Shown here: positions 1-8,247 of the stretch, piece by piece | Numbering within the stretch: position 1 is the first letter of the stretch | How the letters are laid out: each line of letters starts with the position of its first letter | Assembly (NCBI GenBank): GCA_003669605.1 | Contig: QWOP01000053.1 | Coordinates: forward strand, 124,001-188,000 | Direction: 5' to 3' | Source of the DNA: Planctomycetota bacterium | Lineage (GTDB): Bacteria > Planctomycetota > Planctomycetia > Pirellulales > UBA1268 | DNA length: 64,000 nt | Translations under genes and position numbers: made by a program | The notes under the pieces: generated by a model | Told to the model about the DNA's origin: nothing | Seen by the model: only the letters and a program-made list of their open reading frames with translations | Databases searched by the model: none

Positions 1-911
1 CGACAGGCGATCTCGCCCCTACCCTCTGCACGCTTTCCGGAGCCGCGTTTCCAAGCCCCGGCGACTTCCACGACCTCGGATCGCTCCTCAACGGGATGCA
101 AACGCCCCCGCCCCCGCTCTATTGGCACCAGCCGCACTCCACCAATCAAGGGGGCCGGCCGGCCGGTGCGATCCGTGACGACGACTGGAAATTAATCGAG
201 CACTTCGAGGACGGCAGCCTCGAACTCTTTCACCTCCGGGACGATCCTGGCGAGACCCGCGACTGCGCAGCCGACGCCCCCGACCGGGTCGCCGAACTGC
301 GTGGGAAGCTCGAAGCATGGCGGCGGGAGGTGGGGGCACGGTCGATGACGGCAAACCCGCGCTTCGATGCATACCTCTGGGCCGCCTGCCATCGCAGCAG
401 CGACGTCTCCAGGCTTGCCCCGGCAGCAACGGCCGCCGAGATGGTGACTGCCCTCGCTGCCTGGAGGCGGGCGATGGATGACACTGCGGAGGGCCCCCCC
501 GCCTCACGCCAGGGCTTTCTTCTCCTCCGTGCCGCCGATGCCAGCGTCCGCGGCGAGAAACTCCTCTACGAGCCCCAGCCCCACAAGGACACGCTGGGGT
601 ATTGGGTGAACGCCGACGATGTTGCCTGGTGGGATGTGTCCCTGCCAGAGATGGGCCGCTACCGGGTGACGGTGCTCCAGGGCTGCGGAGCAGGGCAGGG
701 GGGCTCGACGGTGGAGATGAGTGCTGGCGGTGGCGGCGAGCCGCTGCGATTCACGGTCGAGGAGACGGGCCACTTCCAGCGGTTTGTGCCCCGTGATGTC
801 GGCGAACTGACGATTCCCGCTGGCGCTGCCAGGATCCTTGTGCGTGCAGTTGCCAAGAAGGCGGCGGCGGTGATGGACCTGCGGCAGGTGATGCTTGAAC
901 GGCTCGACTGA
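1..911 (+). CDS. Sulfatase, C-terminal part (5' end outside window)
   Basis: The frame is open from base 3, so the gene starts outside the window and about 303 codons are visible. The early part reads TGDLAPTLCTL, then GAIRDDDWKLIEHFEDG and LELFHLRDDPGETRD. This is the typical end of the alkaline-phosphatase-fold sulfatase domain: the substrate-side loop, then the 'kli.y...elYdl.~DP.E..n' stretch. The catalytic Cys/Ser motif that is converted to formylglycine must lie upstream. From about visible residue 190 (near base 530), a second all-beta module of about 115 residues follows the sulfatase fold and looks like an added carbohydrate-binding or jelly-roll tail. Inference: a secreted or periplasmic enzyme acting on sulfated polysaccharides, an expanded family in planctomycetes. 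Substrate is not predictable. Confidence 0.8.
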   Translation, partial: TGDLAPTLCTLSGAAFPSPGDFHDLGSLLNGMQTPPPPLYWHQPHSTNQGGRPAGAIRDDDWKLIEHFEDGSLELFHLRDDPGETRDCAADAPDRVAELRGKLEAWRREVGARSMTANPRFDAYLWAACHRSSDVSRLAPAATAAEMVTALAAWRRAMDDTAEGPPASRQGFLLLRAADASVRGEKLLYEPQPHKDTLGYWVNADDVAWWDVSLPEMGRYRVTVLQGCGAGQGGSTVEMSAGGGGEPLRFTVEETGHFQRFVPRDVGELTIPAGAARILVRAVAKKAAAVMDLRQVMLERLD

Positions 912-986
912 CCCTGGGAATCCCTGCCCGGGAATCCCAGCCTGGATCGTCGACTCGGCCGCCAGAAGAGACCGGCCGAGCGCCGG

Positions 987-1991
987 TCAGATCTGATAAT
1001 CGCCTTCCGGCGATGGCGGCATCTCGCCCCGCATCCGCAACTTCGGTCGCTCAAGGACCACTGTCGTCCGCGGGTCGATGCTCCGCGTGAGCCAGACGTT
1101 ACTGCCGATCACTGAATCGTGTCCGACCCGCGTGGCGCCGCCGAGGACCGTGGCATTGGCATAGATCACCACCCGATCCTCGATGGTCGGGTGACGCTTC
1201 GTACCACGGATGAGATTCCCCTCGCCGTCGGTCTGGAAGGAGAGGGCACCGAGGGTCACTCCTTGGTAGAGCTTCACATGGCTGCCAATCTCGCAGGTCT
1301 CTCCGATCACCACGCCCGTACCGTGGTCGATGAAGAAGTGATCGCCAATCGTGGCCCCGGGATGGATGTCGATACCGGTTCGTGCGTGGGCCCACTCGGC
1401 CATCATCCTGGGAATCAGGGGGACATCGAGCCGGTGGAGGATATGCGCCAAGCGGTGGATCGTGACCGCTTCAAGACCGGGATAGCAAAAGATCACCTCG
1501 TCGAGCGTCCGGACTGCGGGGTCGCCGTCGTAGGCCGCCTGGACGTCGGTCGCCAGCACCCGCCGCAACGCGGGGATCCGCTCGAGGAATTCGACTGCCT
1601 TGGCCTGCCCGAGGGCCTCGAAGTCGGCCTCGTCGACACAGTGCTGCGCACCGGATGGAAAAGGAGCGTGGTCGCTGCCCTGAACAGCAGTCCCCGATCG
1701 GGTGGCAACACTGTGCCGCAGGGCCCGACCAATCTGGACTGTCAACTTGTCGTGGAGTCCGTCGATCAGGTCACCGACGTGGTAGGTGACGTTGCCCAGA
1801 TGGAGGTTTTCGCGCCTCCGGTACCCGGGATAGAGGATCTCCTTGAGATCTTCGCAGGCCGAGATCACGGTCTCGTACTTGGGCAACGCGCAGTGACCGA
1901 GATACTGGATCGTGGGAACGTCGTGGTACGTCTCCACGATCCGACGGGTGAGGTCGGGCAACTGCTCCTTGATGCGGACGTCGGTGGCCAT
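987..1991 (-). CDS. cysE: Serine O-acetyltransferase (EpsC/CysE type)
   Basis: Acetylates L-serine with acetyl-CoA, the first committed step of cysteine synthesis. The C-terminal half has the left-handed beta-helix hexapeptide repeats with the hallmark [22 protein letters not shown] and [12 protein letters not shown] segments, which include the catalytic His/Asp region. The N-terminal ~150 residues form the helical domain typical of the longer EpsC-like enzymes. I place the start at the ATG at 1991 ([10 protein letters not shown]), giving 334 residues. The same frame stays open to 2165, but those extra residues are Arg/Pro-rich and do not look conserved. The gene is alone, 236 bases downstream of hisA on the same strand. 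Confidence 0.9.
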   Translation of the reverse strand: MATDVRIKEQLPDLTRRIVETYHDVPTIQYLGHCALPKYETVISACEDLKEILYPGYRRRENLHLGNVTYHVGDLIDGLHDKLTVQIGRALRHSVATRSGTAVQGSDHAPFPSGAQHCVDEADFEALGQAKAVEFLERIPALRRVLATDVQAAYDGDPAVRTLDEVIFCYPGLEAVTIHRLAHILHRLDVPLIPRMMAEWAHARTGIDIHPGATIGDHFFIDHGTGVVIGETCEIGSHVKLYQGVTLGALSFQTDGEGNLIRGTKRHPTIEDRVVIYANATVLGGATRVGHDSVIGSNVWLTRSIDPRTTVVLERPKLRMRGEMPPSPEGDYQI

Positions 1992-2227
1992 GGATCTCGA
2001 TCGTAGGGGCGGGCCCTCGGCAGCGGCAACCCGGCGGGCCTCGGGGCACGGCGGATCGCGCCGGACGGTGTTCCCTTCGTCGCGGTGGCAGGGCGAAATT
2101 GAGGGTTCTTCGGATTTCGCGGCCACGAGCCCAGGCCGGACGGTTTCCGGGCCGGCCGGCACCACTCCAGGCAGCCGTGGCAGAGTCTGCGGCCCGCGGG
2201 GAAAAAACGCACTCGACTCCCGATCGA

Positions 2228-2956
2228 TCAGGCCAAAGCACTCTCCCCCGCCGCGGCCAGGGCCGCAGCCAGCGACAGCCCGCCGTCATACAGGGCACGG
2301 CCGACGATGCACCCCTCGGCACCGAGAGCCGCCACCTTCCGGACGTCGTCGGCGACGGCAATCCCTCCTGAGGCGATCACAGGGAGGCTCACTGCGCCCA
2401 GCATTTCCCGGAGGGCTTCCAGATTCGGACCGGCGAGCATGCCGTCGGTGGCGATGTCGGTGTACACGATCCCAGCCAGGGGCAGCCGCTGACACCGTCG
2501 GGCGACATCGGTCGCCAGCAGGGGGCTGGTGTCGACCCAACCGCGGACGGCCACACGGCCGTCGCGGGCATCGAGCCCGAGGACGATCTGCCCAGGGAGT
2601 TCCCGGGCCATTGATTCAAGGAGCTCAGGATGCTCGATCGCCACACTCCCCACCACCAACCGAGACACGCCCGCTGCCGCATAGGAGCGGGCGGTATCCA
2701 ACGACCGGATTCCGCCGCCGAGTTGGCAAGGAACGCCAGCGGCTCGCACCATCCTGGCGACGAGGTCGGCCTGCAGCGGAGTACCGGCCTTGGCACCGTC
2801 GAGGTCGACAATGTGCAGCCTGTGGGCTCCCTGGTCGACGAACCGCCTCACCTGCTCGAGCGGATCTTCGGCGAACACCGTCTCCCTGGCATAGTCTCCC
2901 TGCAGAAGCCGCACGCACCGTCCCCCACGCAGATCGATCGCCGGCCAGAGTTGCAT
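2228..2956 (-). CDS. hisA: HisA, phosphoribosylformimino-5-aminoimidazole carboxamide ribotide isomerase
   Basis: Fourth step of histidine biosynthesis, an Amadori rearrangement of ProFAR to PRFAR. The 242-residue protein is a full-length (beta/alpha)8 barrel. It starts [17 protein letters not shown], which contains the first catalytic Asp. LGLDARDG and YTDIATDGM carry the second catalytic Asp and the phosphate loop, and VIASGGIA and [11 protein letters not shown] close the barrel. The start at 2956 matches the usual HisA N-terminus; the in-frame extension to 3313 overlaps hisH and is not credible. It lies 113 bases downstream of hisH on the same strand, so the two are probably co-transcribed. 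hisF, the usual partner of hisH, is not in this window. Confidence 0.95.
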   Translation of the reverse strand: MQLWPAIDLRGGRCVRLLQGDYARETVFAEDPLEQVRRFVDQGAHRLHIVDLDGAKAGTPLQADLVARMVRAAGVPCQLGGGIRSLDTARSYAAAGVSRLVVGSVAIEHPELLESMARELPGQIVLGLDARDGRVAVRGWVDTSPLLATDVARRCQRLPLAGIVYTDIATDGMLAGPNLEALREMLGAVSLPVIASGGIAVADDVRKVAALGAEGCIVGRALYDGGLSLAAALAAAGESALA

Positions 2957-3069
2957 GGTTGTTATCTCCGTTTGTAGGAACGGTGGGACGGGAAGCGGAG
3001 GACGCTCCGCAACCGCCCCATCGGCAGGCCAGAGCCCGACGGGCGACTGGCCGGGGTTCTTGCTCAGGG

Positions 3070-3672
3070 TTATTGCTCGAGAAAAGTCTGCAGCAAACGC
3101 ATCCCGGCCGCTTGGCTCTTCTCGGGGTGGAACTGCGTGGCAAACAGCCTGCCGCGGACCACTGCCGCGCAGAAATCCCCTCCGTAATCGGCGGTTGCAG
3201 CGATCAGCGATGGGTCGCTCGGACGGGCCACGTAGGAATGGACGAAGTAGTACCAGTCTGCGCTGGGTTGGGCCCGCGGTCCCGCGGCTGCATGCCACGC
3301 CAGCGTGTTCCAACCCATGTGCGGCACCTTCATTCCGGCGGGCAGTTCGAAACGAGCGACATCCCCCCCGAGGACGGCGAGGCCGCGGTGCTGCCCCCCC
3401 TCCCAGCCGGTCTCGAAGAGGAGTTGCAGCCCCATGCAGATGCCAAAGAACGGCCGGTCAGCCGCGATGTGAGCGAGGATCGGTTCCACCAGCCCGCGGG
3501 CATGCAATTGCCCCATCGCGTCACCGAAAGCACCGACACCGGGGAGGACGATCCGCTCCGCCTCCGCGACCCGCTGGGGATCGTCGGTGATCAGCGCCAA
3601 AGCGCCGATCCGTTCAAACGCCTTCTGCACACTGCGGAGGTTTCCACTGCCGTAGTCGATGATCGTCAGCAT
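3070..3672 (-). CDS. hisH: HisH, glutamine amidotransferase subunit of imidazole glycerol phosphate synthase
   Basis: Supplies ammonia from glutamine to HisF, which converts PRFAR to imidazole glycerol phosphate and AICAR. The 200 residues form a class I glutamine amidotransferase. It begins MLTIIDYGSGNLRSV, has the nucleophile Cys in FFGICMGLQLLFE, and the His and Glu of the triad in ATQFHPEKSQ near the C-terminus. LPGVGAFGDAM and PHMGWN are standard HisH blocks. It sits upstream of hisA. The ATG at 3672 is the natural HisH start. Confidence 0.95.
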   Translation of the reverse strand: MLTIIDYGSGNLRSVQKAFERIGALALITDDPQRVAEAERIVLPGVGAFGDAMGQLHARGLVEPILAHIAADRPFFGICMGLQLLFETGWEGGQHRGLAVLGGDVARFELPAGMKVPHMGWNTLAWHAAAGPRAQPSADWYYFVHSYVARPSDPSLIAATADYGGDFCAAVVRGRLFATQFHPEKSQAAGMRLLQTFLEQ

Positions 3673-3788
3673 GGCAGAAGTCTATGACGGCGGTCGGCCG
3701 GTACCAAGCCAGTGAAAAACACCGCCGGACACCGGAGCACAGAGCTTCCCGACGGGCATTCCGGTGCCGGCCACGGCCAGCGGTGATC

Positions 3789-4709
3789 TCACCCCGCGGG
3801 CTGCTCGGTGCCGCCCCGGACTTCGTCGGCAGTCTGTTCCGGGTAGACGACCAGTTCGACCCGCCGGTTGCGGGCTCTTCCGGCAACCGTGGCGTTGGAG
3901 ACGACCGGATGGTTGGGGCCGTGGGCGACGACGAACAATTGTCCCGGTTTGAGCTTCGTGCGGCTGGTGAAGAAATCGAAGACCGCAGTTGCCCGGGCAA
4001 CACTCAACTGGTGCGGGCTTCCCCAGGTCGCATTGGGCACAGGCTCGGTGTCGGTGTGCCCCTCGATGCCGACGAAGTGCCCAGGAAACACGCGCTCGAT
4101 CTCGGTCGCCGACTGAGAAAGGATCGCGGCGCCCGCAGGAAGGAGCCCAGCCGCCCCCGGTTCGAAGAGCTTGTCGGCCGGGATCTCGATCCGCACCACG
4201 CCGCCGTCGAGCCGGGCTGTGGTGCCGGGGAGCGACAGTTGTCGCATCGCCTCCTGCATCGCCTCTGGCCCTGGAGTCGCAGGGGCCACAGGGCGGGCCG
4301 CGACCGCCCCTTCCCAAGGTTGCCCGGAGGTGGGCACGGCCCCAGGAGCCGGAGGACGCGCGGTGGCCCGCGATTGGGCCAGTTGTGCCGACGTACTGGC
4401 AAGTTGCTCGCGGACGGCGGAGAGTTCGTCTTGGGCGAGTTGCGTTTCTTGGCGGCTGCGGGCGAGTTGGGTCTCGAACTGCCGCGGATCGGCATCGGCG
4501 TACGAGGGGAGGGGGGAGACGGTGGCCGGCGCGAGGACGCCGGCCGGTGCCCCGACGCCTGGAGGGGGGGCAAGTCCCAGCGACGATGTCTGGCCGGCTG
4601 GGCGCAGCGGATTATGGGTGCAGCCACACAGCGCGAGGGCCATGAGGGCCGTGAGGCCCATGAGGGCCATGAGGGCCCTCGGCAAGGCGCGATGGAGGGG
4701 AGTGACCAT
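3789..4709 (-). CDS. OmpA/MotB-type peptidoglycan-binding lipoprotein
   Basis: The 306-residue protein begins with a hydrophobic signal (ALMALMGLTALMALALCGC) ending in a lipobox-like LCGC, so it is probably lipidated at that Cys. A Pro/Ala-rich segment and a Gln/Ala-rich predicted coiled coil (about residues 70-140: SRQETQLAQDELSAVREQ and following) lead to a C-terminal OmpA domain. There, GIEGHTDTEPV, LSVARATAVFDFF and NRRVELVVYP match the diaminopimelate-binding fold. The ATG at 4709 is preceded by GGAAAG at good spacing; an in-frame start at 4796 would put 29 residues before the signal. Likely role: tethering the outer membrane to peptidoglycan. A MotB-like role is less likely because no flagellar genes are nearby. 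Confidence 0.8.
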   Translation of the reverse strand: MVTPLHRALPRALMALMGLTALMALALCGCTHNPLRPAGQTSSLGLAPPPGVGAPAGVLAPATVSPLPSYADADPRQFETQLARSRQETQLAQDELSAVREQLASTSAQLAQSRATARPPAPGAVPTSGQPWEGAVAARPVAPATPGPEAMQEAMRQLSLPGTTARLDGGVVRIEIPADKLFEPGAAGLLPAGAAILSQSATEIERVFPGHFVGIEGHTDTEPVPNATWGSPHQLSVARATAVFDFFTSRTKLKPGQLFVVAHGPNHPVVSNATVAGRARNRRVELVVYPEQTADEVRGGTEQPAG

Positions 4710-4853
4710 GGTGCACTTTCCGGCTACCGCGACGGCGGACTGCCACGCCGGGGGAAACGGCGGCGGGATCGTAGGGAACGCCGGCAAGGAGGGCAAGGCC
4801 GACCCGAGTCTGTAGAACAGGGATTGGAGCCCGATTCAGGCCCCCGACTGCCC

Positions 4854-4940
4854 GTTGAAAAAGTCATCCCTGACCTTTTTCAACTTGGAAAACCTCCGGT
4901 TTTCTCAAGTGCTACCCACTCGCGATCGGCTCGTGCAGCA
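4854..4940 (+). repeat. Dispersed two-hairpin intergenic repeat, copy A
   Basis: An intergenic element between the prepilin-peptidase stop and the OmpA-lipoprotein gene. Hairpin 1 spans 4854-4884: a left arm of 13 bases and a right arm of 14 (one bulge) around a TCCC loop. Hairpin 2 is GAAAACC-tcc-GGTTTTC at 4888-4904. A tail follows to about 4940. Copy B at 58708 aligns end to end with 11 mismatches over 86 positions counted by eye. Copy C at 60305 is inverted and more diverged. Function unknown; it could act as an RNA terminator or stabiliser, or be a non-autonomous mobile repeat. Confidence 0.75.
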
Positions 4941-4952
4941 CCTGCCGATAGT

Positions 4953-6110
4953 TTATCCGCCCCCTGCGAGCAGGGGGCGGACAAGCCGCCAGAGAAAGAG
5001 CGTGATGGCGGTCAGTACGACCACGGCAGCCACCACAGCCGCCATCAAGAGCGGGTCGGCAAACAAAGGTCCGATCCGATCCCACAGCGGCCCCCACCCG
5101 ATGACCACCGCAGCGGATGCCAGGCAGAGGCTGGGACCGAAGGGGAGCTCGCTCTCGCGGTGGAGGGCGATCTGCCACATGCCGTGGCCGAGACCGATGA
5201 AGGCGGCCAGGAAGAAGGCCACGACGCACGACTGCCAGCCCAGCCACGCCCCCACCATCGCCATCAGTGTCACATCCCCCATCCCCATCGCCTCCCGCCC
5301 CAGGGCCCACGTCGCTCCGCACCGGATCGCCCACACAAGGCCGCCGGAGACGATGACACCGATCAAGCCCGAGAACAATCCCGCGAATCGATCTCCGCCG
5401 TGGGTCCAGGCGGCAAGGATGGCCACCAACCCCGCCAGCAAGACCGCTCCCCGCGACGAGCGCCACCAAGGCACTGCTGGCCCGCTTCCCGGCGCCGTGC
5501 AGGCCCACCACCATGCCGCATAGATCCCCACGGAGATGGCAAGGGCCGCGACTGTTCTAGGACTCTCCCAGCCCCCTTGGGCCACCATGAATCGCAGTGG
5601 TCCGGCCCATCCCAGTACGTCAGGGCTGTACAGAGACAGGGCGAACGATCGGGGAATCTCCGCCGCCACAGGCAGGAGAATCCCAGGCACAAGCCACACC
5701 GCCACCAGGGCCACGAGCAGTCCGGGAAGCGTGATCCAGTCCGGGATCACCCGATAGCGGAAGTCGATCCACGTCGCGGCAGCCAACAGCCAGAACAGCG
5801 TCAGATGCGCGCCGTACCGGCAGGCCAATTCTCCCGCTGGCAATGACAGTTGTCCCCCCTTGCCATCGAGCGGTGCTTGGCCAGATTGGTGAACTTCCCA
5901 CCACCACAGCGCTACCGCGACAGCGACTGCCGCCAACTCGATCGCCCGTGACGGGTCGGTGGCGCGAGGCCCAGGTTGCTCGTGGGCAAGCTCACGCTCA
6001 CAGGACGCCAGCCAGCCTCCGGTGAGCAGTGTGAGGAGTCGTCCAAGCACCACCCCGAGGACGGCCGCGGCCACCGCTCCCCATGGCCCCGCCAGTCCGC
6101 TGCTGCTCAT
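4953..6110 (-). CDS. A24-family prepilin peptidase, atypical
   Basis: A 385-residue polytopic membrane protein with both aspartate motifs of the A24 (PilD/TadV) peptidases: AATWIDFRYRVIPD (about residue 120) and GREAMGMGDVTLMAMVGAWLG (the GxGD motif). These aspartates cleave type IV pilin or pseudopilin leader peptides at the inner membrane. Oddities: it lacks the N-terminal cysteine-rich (CxxC) methyltransferase region of classical PilD, and the two Asp motifs are separated by about 150 residues, more than usual. The start at 6110 shares one base with the aroK stop (TGATG), indicating translational coupling. The extension to 6215 lies inside aroK and is rejected. No pilin genes are in the window. 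Confidence 0.75.
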   Translation of the reverse strand: MSSSGLAGPWGAVAAAVLGVVLGRLLTLLTGGWLASCERELAHEQPGPRATDPSRAIELAAVAVAVALWWWEVHQSGQAPLDGKGGQLSLPAGELACRYGAHLTLFWLLAAATWIDFRYRVIPDWITLPGLLVALVAVWLVPGILLPVAAEIPRSFALSLYSPDVLGWAGPLRFMVAQGGWESPRTVAALAISVGIYAAWWWACTAPGSGPAVPWWRSSRGAVLLAGLVAILAAWTHGGDRFAGLFSGLIGVIVSGGLVWAIRCGATWALGREAMGMGDVTLMAMVGAWLGWQSCVVAFFLAAFIGLGHGMWQIALHRESELPFGPSLCLASAAVVIGWGPLWDRIGPLFADPLLMAAVVAAVVVLTAITLFLWRLVRPLLAGGG

Positions 6111-6655
6111 CAGTCGGCCCCCTGGGCGCGGTGACCGGTGTCCAGGCGCGCAAGAATCGCCTCGGCAACGGCGGCAGGCGGAGCCGCCGCGGCGTCGATG
6201 CAGATCCCGGCACATTCCCTGTAAAGCGGCTCCCGCAGACGGATGGTCTTTGCCACCTCAGCCAACGGGTCGGCGCCAGTGAGACCGGGCCGGCGCGACG
6301 CCGTGGCGGGGTCGGCTGCCAATCGGCTGCGAACAACATCCGCCGGGGCCATCAGCCAGACCACCAGCCCCCCCTGGGACCTGAGCAGGCGGCGATTGTC
6401 CTCAGCAAGCACAACTCCTCCCCCGGTTGCCAGCACGCCATCGGCAACAGAGAGCAGCCTCTTGAGCAGCCTCGATTCCTCCTCGCGGAAAGCCTGTTCA
6501 CCGCGGCTGCGAATCATCTCCGCGATCGACAGCCCCAGTTCGGCCTCCAGTTCCACGTCGGCATCGCACCAGCGCGTTCCCAGCCGCCGTGCCAGTTCGA
6601 CTGCAACGGTCGACTTGCCGGTGCCGCGGTAGCCGATGAGGGTGATCGTGGGCAT
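6110..6655 (-). CDS. aroK: Shikimate kinase
   Basis: Phosphorylates shikimate at the 3-position, the fifth step of the shikimate pathway. The 181 residues begin MPTITLIGYRGTGKSTVA, with a Walker A GYRGTGKS. Then come CDADVELE (shikimate-binding Asp), the FREEESRLL segment, and ATGGGVVL, the typical GGG substrate loop. A LID-like SRRPGLTG sits at about residue 135. The start at 6655 gives the standard N-terminus; 14 bases separate it from the stop of aroDE. It forms a chain with aroDE upstream and the prepilin peptidase downstream. Confidence 0.93.
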   Translation of the reverse strand: MPTITLIGYRGTGKSTVAVELARRLGTRWCDADVELEAELGLSIAEMIRSRGEQAFREEESRLLKRLLSVADGVLATGGGVVLAEDNRRLLRSQGGLVVWLMAPADVVRSRLAADPATASRRPGLTGADPLAEVAKTIRLREPLYRECAGICIDAAAAPPAAVAEAILARLDTGHRAQGAD

Positions 6656-6669
6656 GGCGGGGAAAACTA

Positions 6670-8169
6670 TCAGGTGGGGAGTTTTGCCGACGCAGTTGCC
6701 CGCTTGAGGGCCTCGCGCATCACCTGTTCCGAAGGCTCGACACCATGCCAATGGCGGAATTGGATCGCCGCCTGACGGACAAACATGTCGACGCCGGTGA
6801 CAATCCGGCAACCGGTGGCCCGCGCCTCCTTCACCAGCAGAGTGTTCTCTGGATTGTAGACGGTGTCGAAGACCACCATGTACGGCCGGAGGTGTTCCTT
6901 TTCGAAGGGGGTCTCGTTGACCAGCGGGTGCATCCCCACGGGAGTGGCGTTGACGATGCAGGCGTGGGGCAACTTGTAGCGGGCGGTCCAGTCGATGGCC
7001 TTGCAGCCCACCTCAGCGGCAATTCGCCGGGCCCGCTCCACCGTCCGGGAACAGACGGTGACCTCGACACCACGCTTCCGCAGGGCAAAAGCCACCGCCC
7101 GGGCCGCACCTCCAGCCCCCAGCACGAGGGCGTTGTTGACCCCCGTGACATCAACCAATCCCGCCTCTCCCTGCTCGCGCAGCGCCTTCTCCAGGCTTTC
7201 CACCGCAGCGGCCGCATCGGTGTTGTGGGCGGTGATCGAATCCCCGCTGAACGAGAGCGTGTTGGTGGCCCCGATGGCGTTTACCAGGTCATCCCGGGTG
7301 GTGACATGCCTGAGAATTGATTCCTTGTGCGGAATCGTGACGCTCAGGCCCGCCAGCGGCCAGCGTGCCGCCTCCCAGATGAATTCGTCGAGTTGCTCAG
7401 CCGGCACGCGAAAGGGAAGGTAGACCGCGTCGATGCCCGCCGCCGCCAAGGCTGCGTTATGGACCACAGGGCTGAGCGAGTGCCCCACCGGATCAGCCAC
7501 GACTCCGTAGACCTTCGTCGCTTTGCCGACCGCATCGTAGCGGTAGACGTCGCGCATCTGCCGCCAACCGATCTGTCCGGGGGCCAGCAGGCGGTCCTCG
7601 TGGAACGTCGCATAGGTAAACGGCGCGCCGAAGCGGCCGGTGAGCACACGGGTCGGCATGCCGATGTCACCCATGCAGATGCCGATCGTCGGCACGGTGG
7701 CAGCCTGCACCATCTCCAGCATCCGCAGGTTGTCGGAGGGGTGATTGGCCATGGTGGCGATCTTGACGATGTCGGCATCCATGTCGGCCAACCGCCGCTG
7801 GAGCACCGCCAGGTCAGCCGGGGTCTTCTGAAAGTCATGGTGGCTGACGATCCGCTTGGTGGGCCCGTAGCGGCGGACCTGTCCGGCGATGTCATCCTCG
7901 AGGTCGACGTAGGCGGCCCCTTCGACGATCGCCGTGCGGAGAACCAACTGCCGTTCCTCCTCGGTGCCCGCCCAATGCCCTCCGTCGGAGACCCGCCGAC
8001 AGGTGGCGATGGCCGGGCAAGGGCGGTCGCGGAACAGCCGTTTGACCTGGATTTTCCCCTGGATGAAGTCGAGGCGCAACTCCACCAGTCCGATGCCGTT
8101 TTCGGCGAGAAACTTCTGTTCGGCGATCACATGCCGGTGCCGCCCCCGCGCTATCCCCACGCAGATCAT
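6670..8169 (-). CDS. aroDE: Bifunctional 3-dehydroquinate dehydratase / shikimate dehydrogenase
   Basis: A 499-residue fusion catalysing two consecutive shikimate steps. Residues 1 to ~215 are a type I dehydroquinase: IGLVELRLDFIQ, the catalytic His in IVSHHDFQKTP and the Schiff-base Lys in ADIVKIATMA. Residues ~222-490 are AroE: VVADPVGHSLSPVVHNAA binds shikimate, SVTIPHKE holds the catalytic Lys, AHNTDA follows, and VLGAGGAARAVAFAL is the NADP Rossmann loop with CSRT after it. The fusion resembles the plant DHQ-SDH arrangement and is known in some bacteria, including planctomycetes and chlamydiae. It is 78 bases downstream of mutL and 14 upstream of aroK. Confidence 0.94.
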   Translation of the reverse strand: MICVGIARGRHRHVIAEQKFLAENGIGLVELRLDFIQGKIQVKRLFRDRPCPAIATCRRVSDGGHWAGTEEERQLVLRTAIVEGAAYVDLEDDIAGQVRRYGPTKRIVSHHDFQKTPADLAVLQRRLADMDADIVKIATMANHPSDNLRMLEMVQAATVPTIGICMGDIGMPTRVLTGRFGAPFTYATFHEDRLLAPGQIGWRQMRDVYRYDAVGKATKVYGVVADPVGHSLSPVVHNAALAAAGIDAVYLPFRVPAEQLDEFIWEAARWPLAGLSVTIPHKESILRHVTTRDDLVNAIGATNTLSFSGDSITAHNTDAAAAVESLEKALREQGEAGLVDVTGVNNALVLGAGGAARAVAFALRKRGVEVTVCSRTVERARRIAAEVGCKAIDWTARYKLPHACIVNATPVGMHPLVNETPFEKEHLRPYMVVFDTVYNPENTLLVKEARATGCRIVTGVDMFVRQAAIQFRHWHGVEPSEQVMREALKRATASAKLPT

Positions 8170-8247
8170 CGTTCAATCCTCTGGTGGTGCATTGCCATGG
8201 TGTCGGGGGCCTGGTCGTGTGATGGAGTCATGGTGTGGCGAGGCTCA

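Noticed and set aside
1912-3687. A 591-codon plus-strand open frame over hisA and hisH
   Set aside because: Antisense to two full-length histidine enzymes.
3684-5846. A 720-codon plus-strand open frame across the lipoprotein and prepilin-peptidase genes
   Set aside because: It is antisense to two genes with clear family motifs; the translation is Arg/Gly/Pro-rich with no domain, as expected of GC-rich shadow frames.
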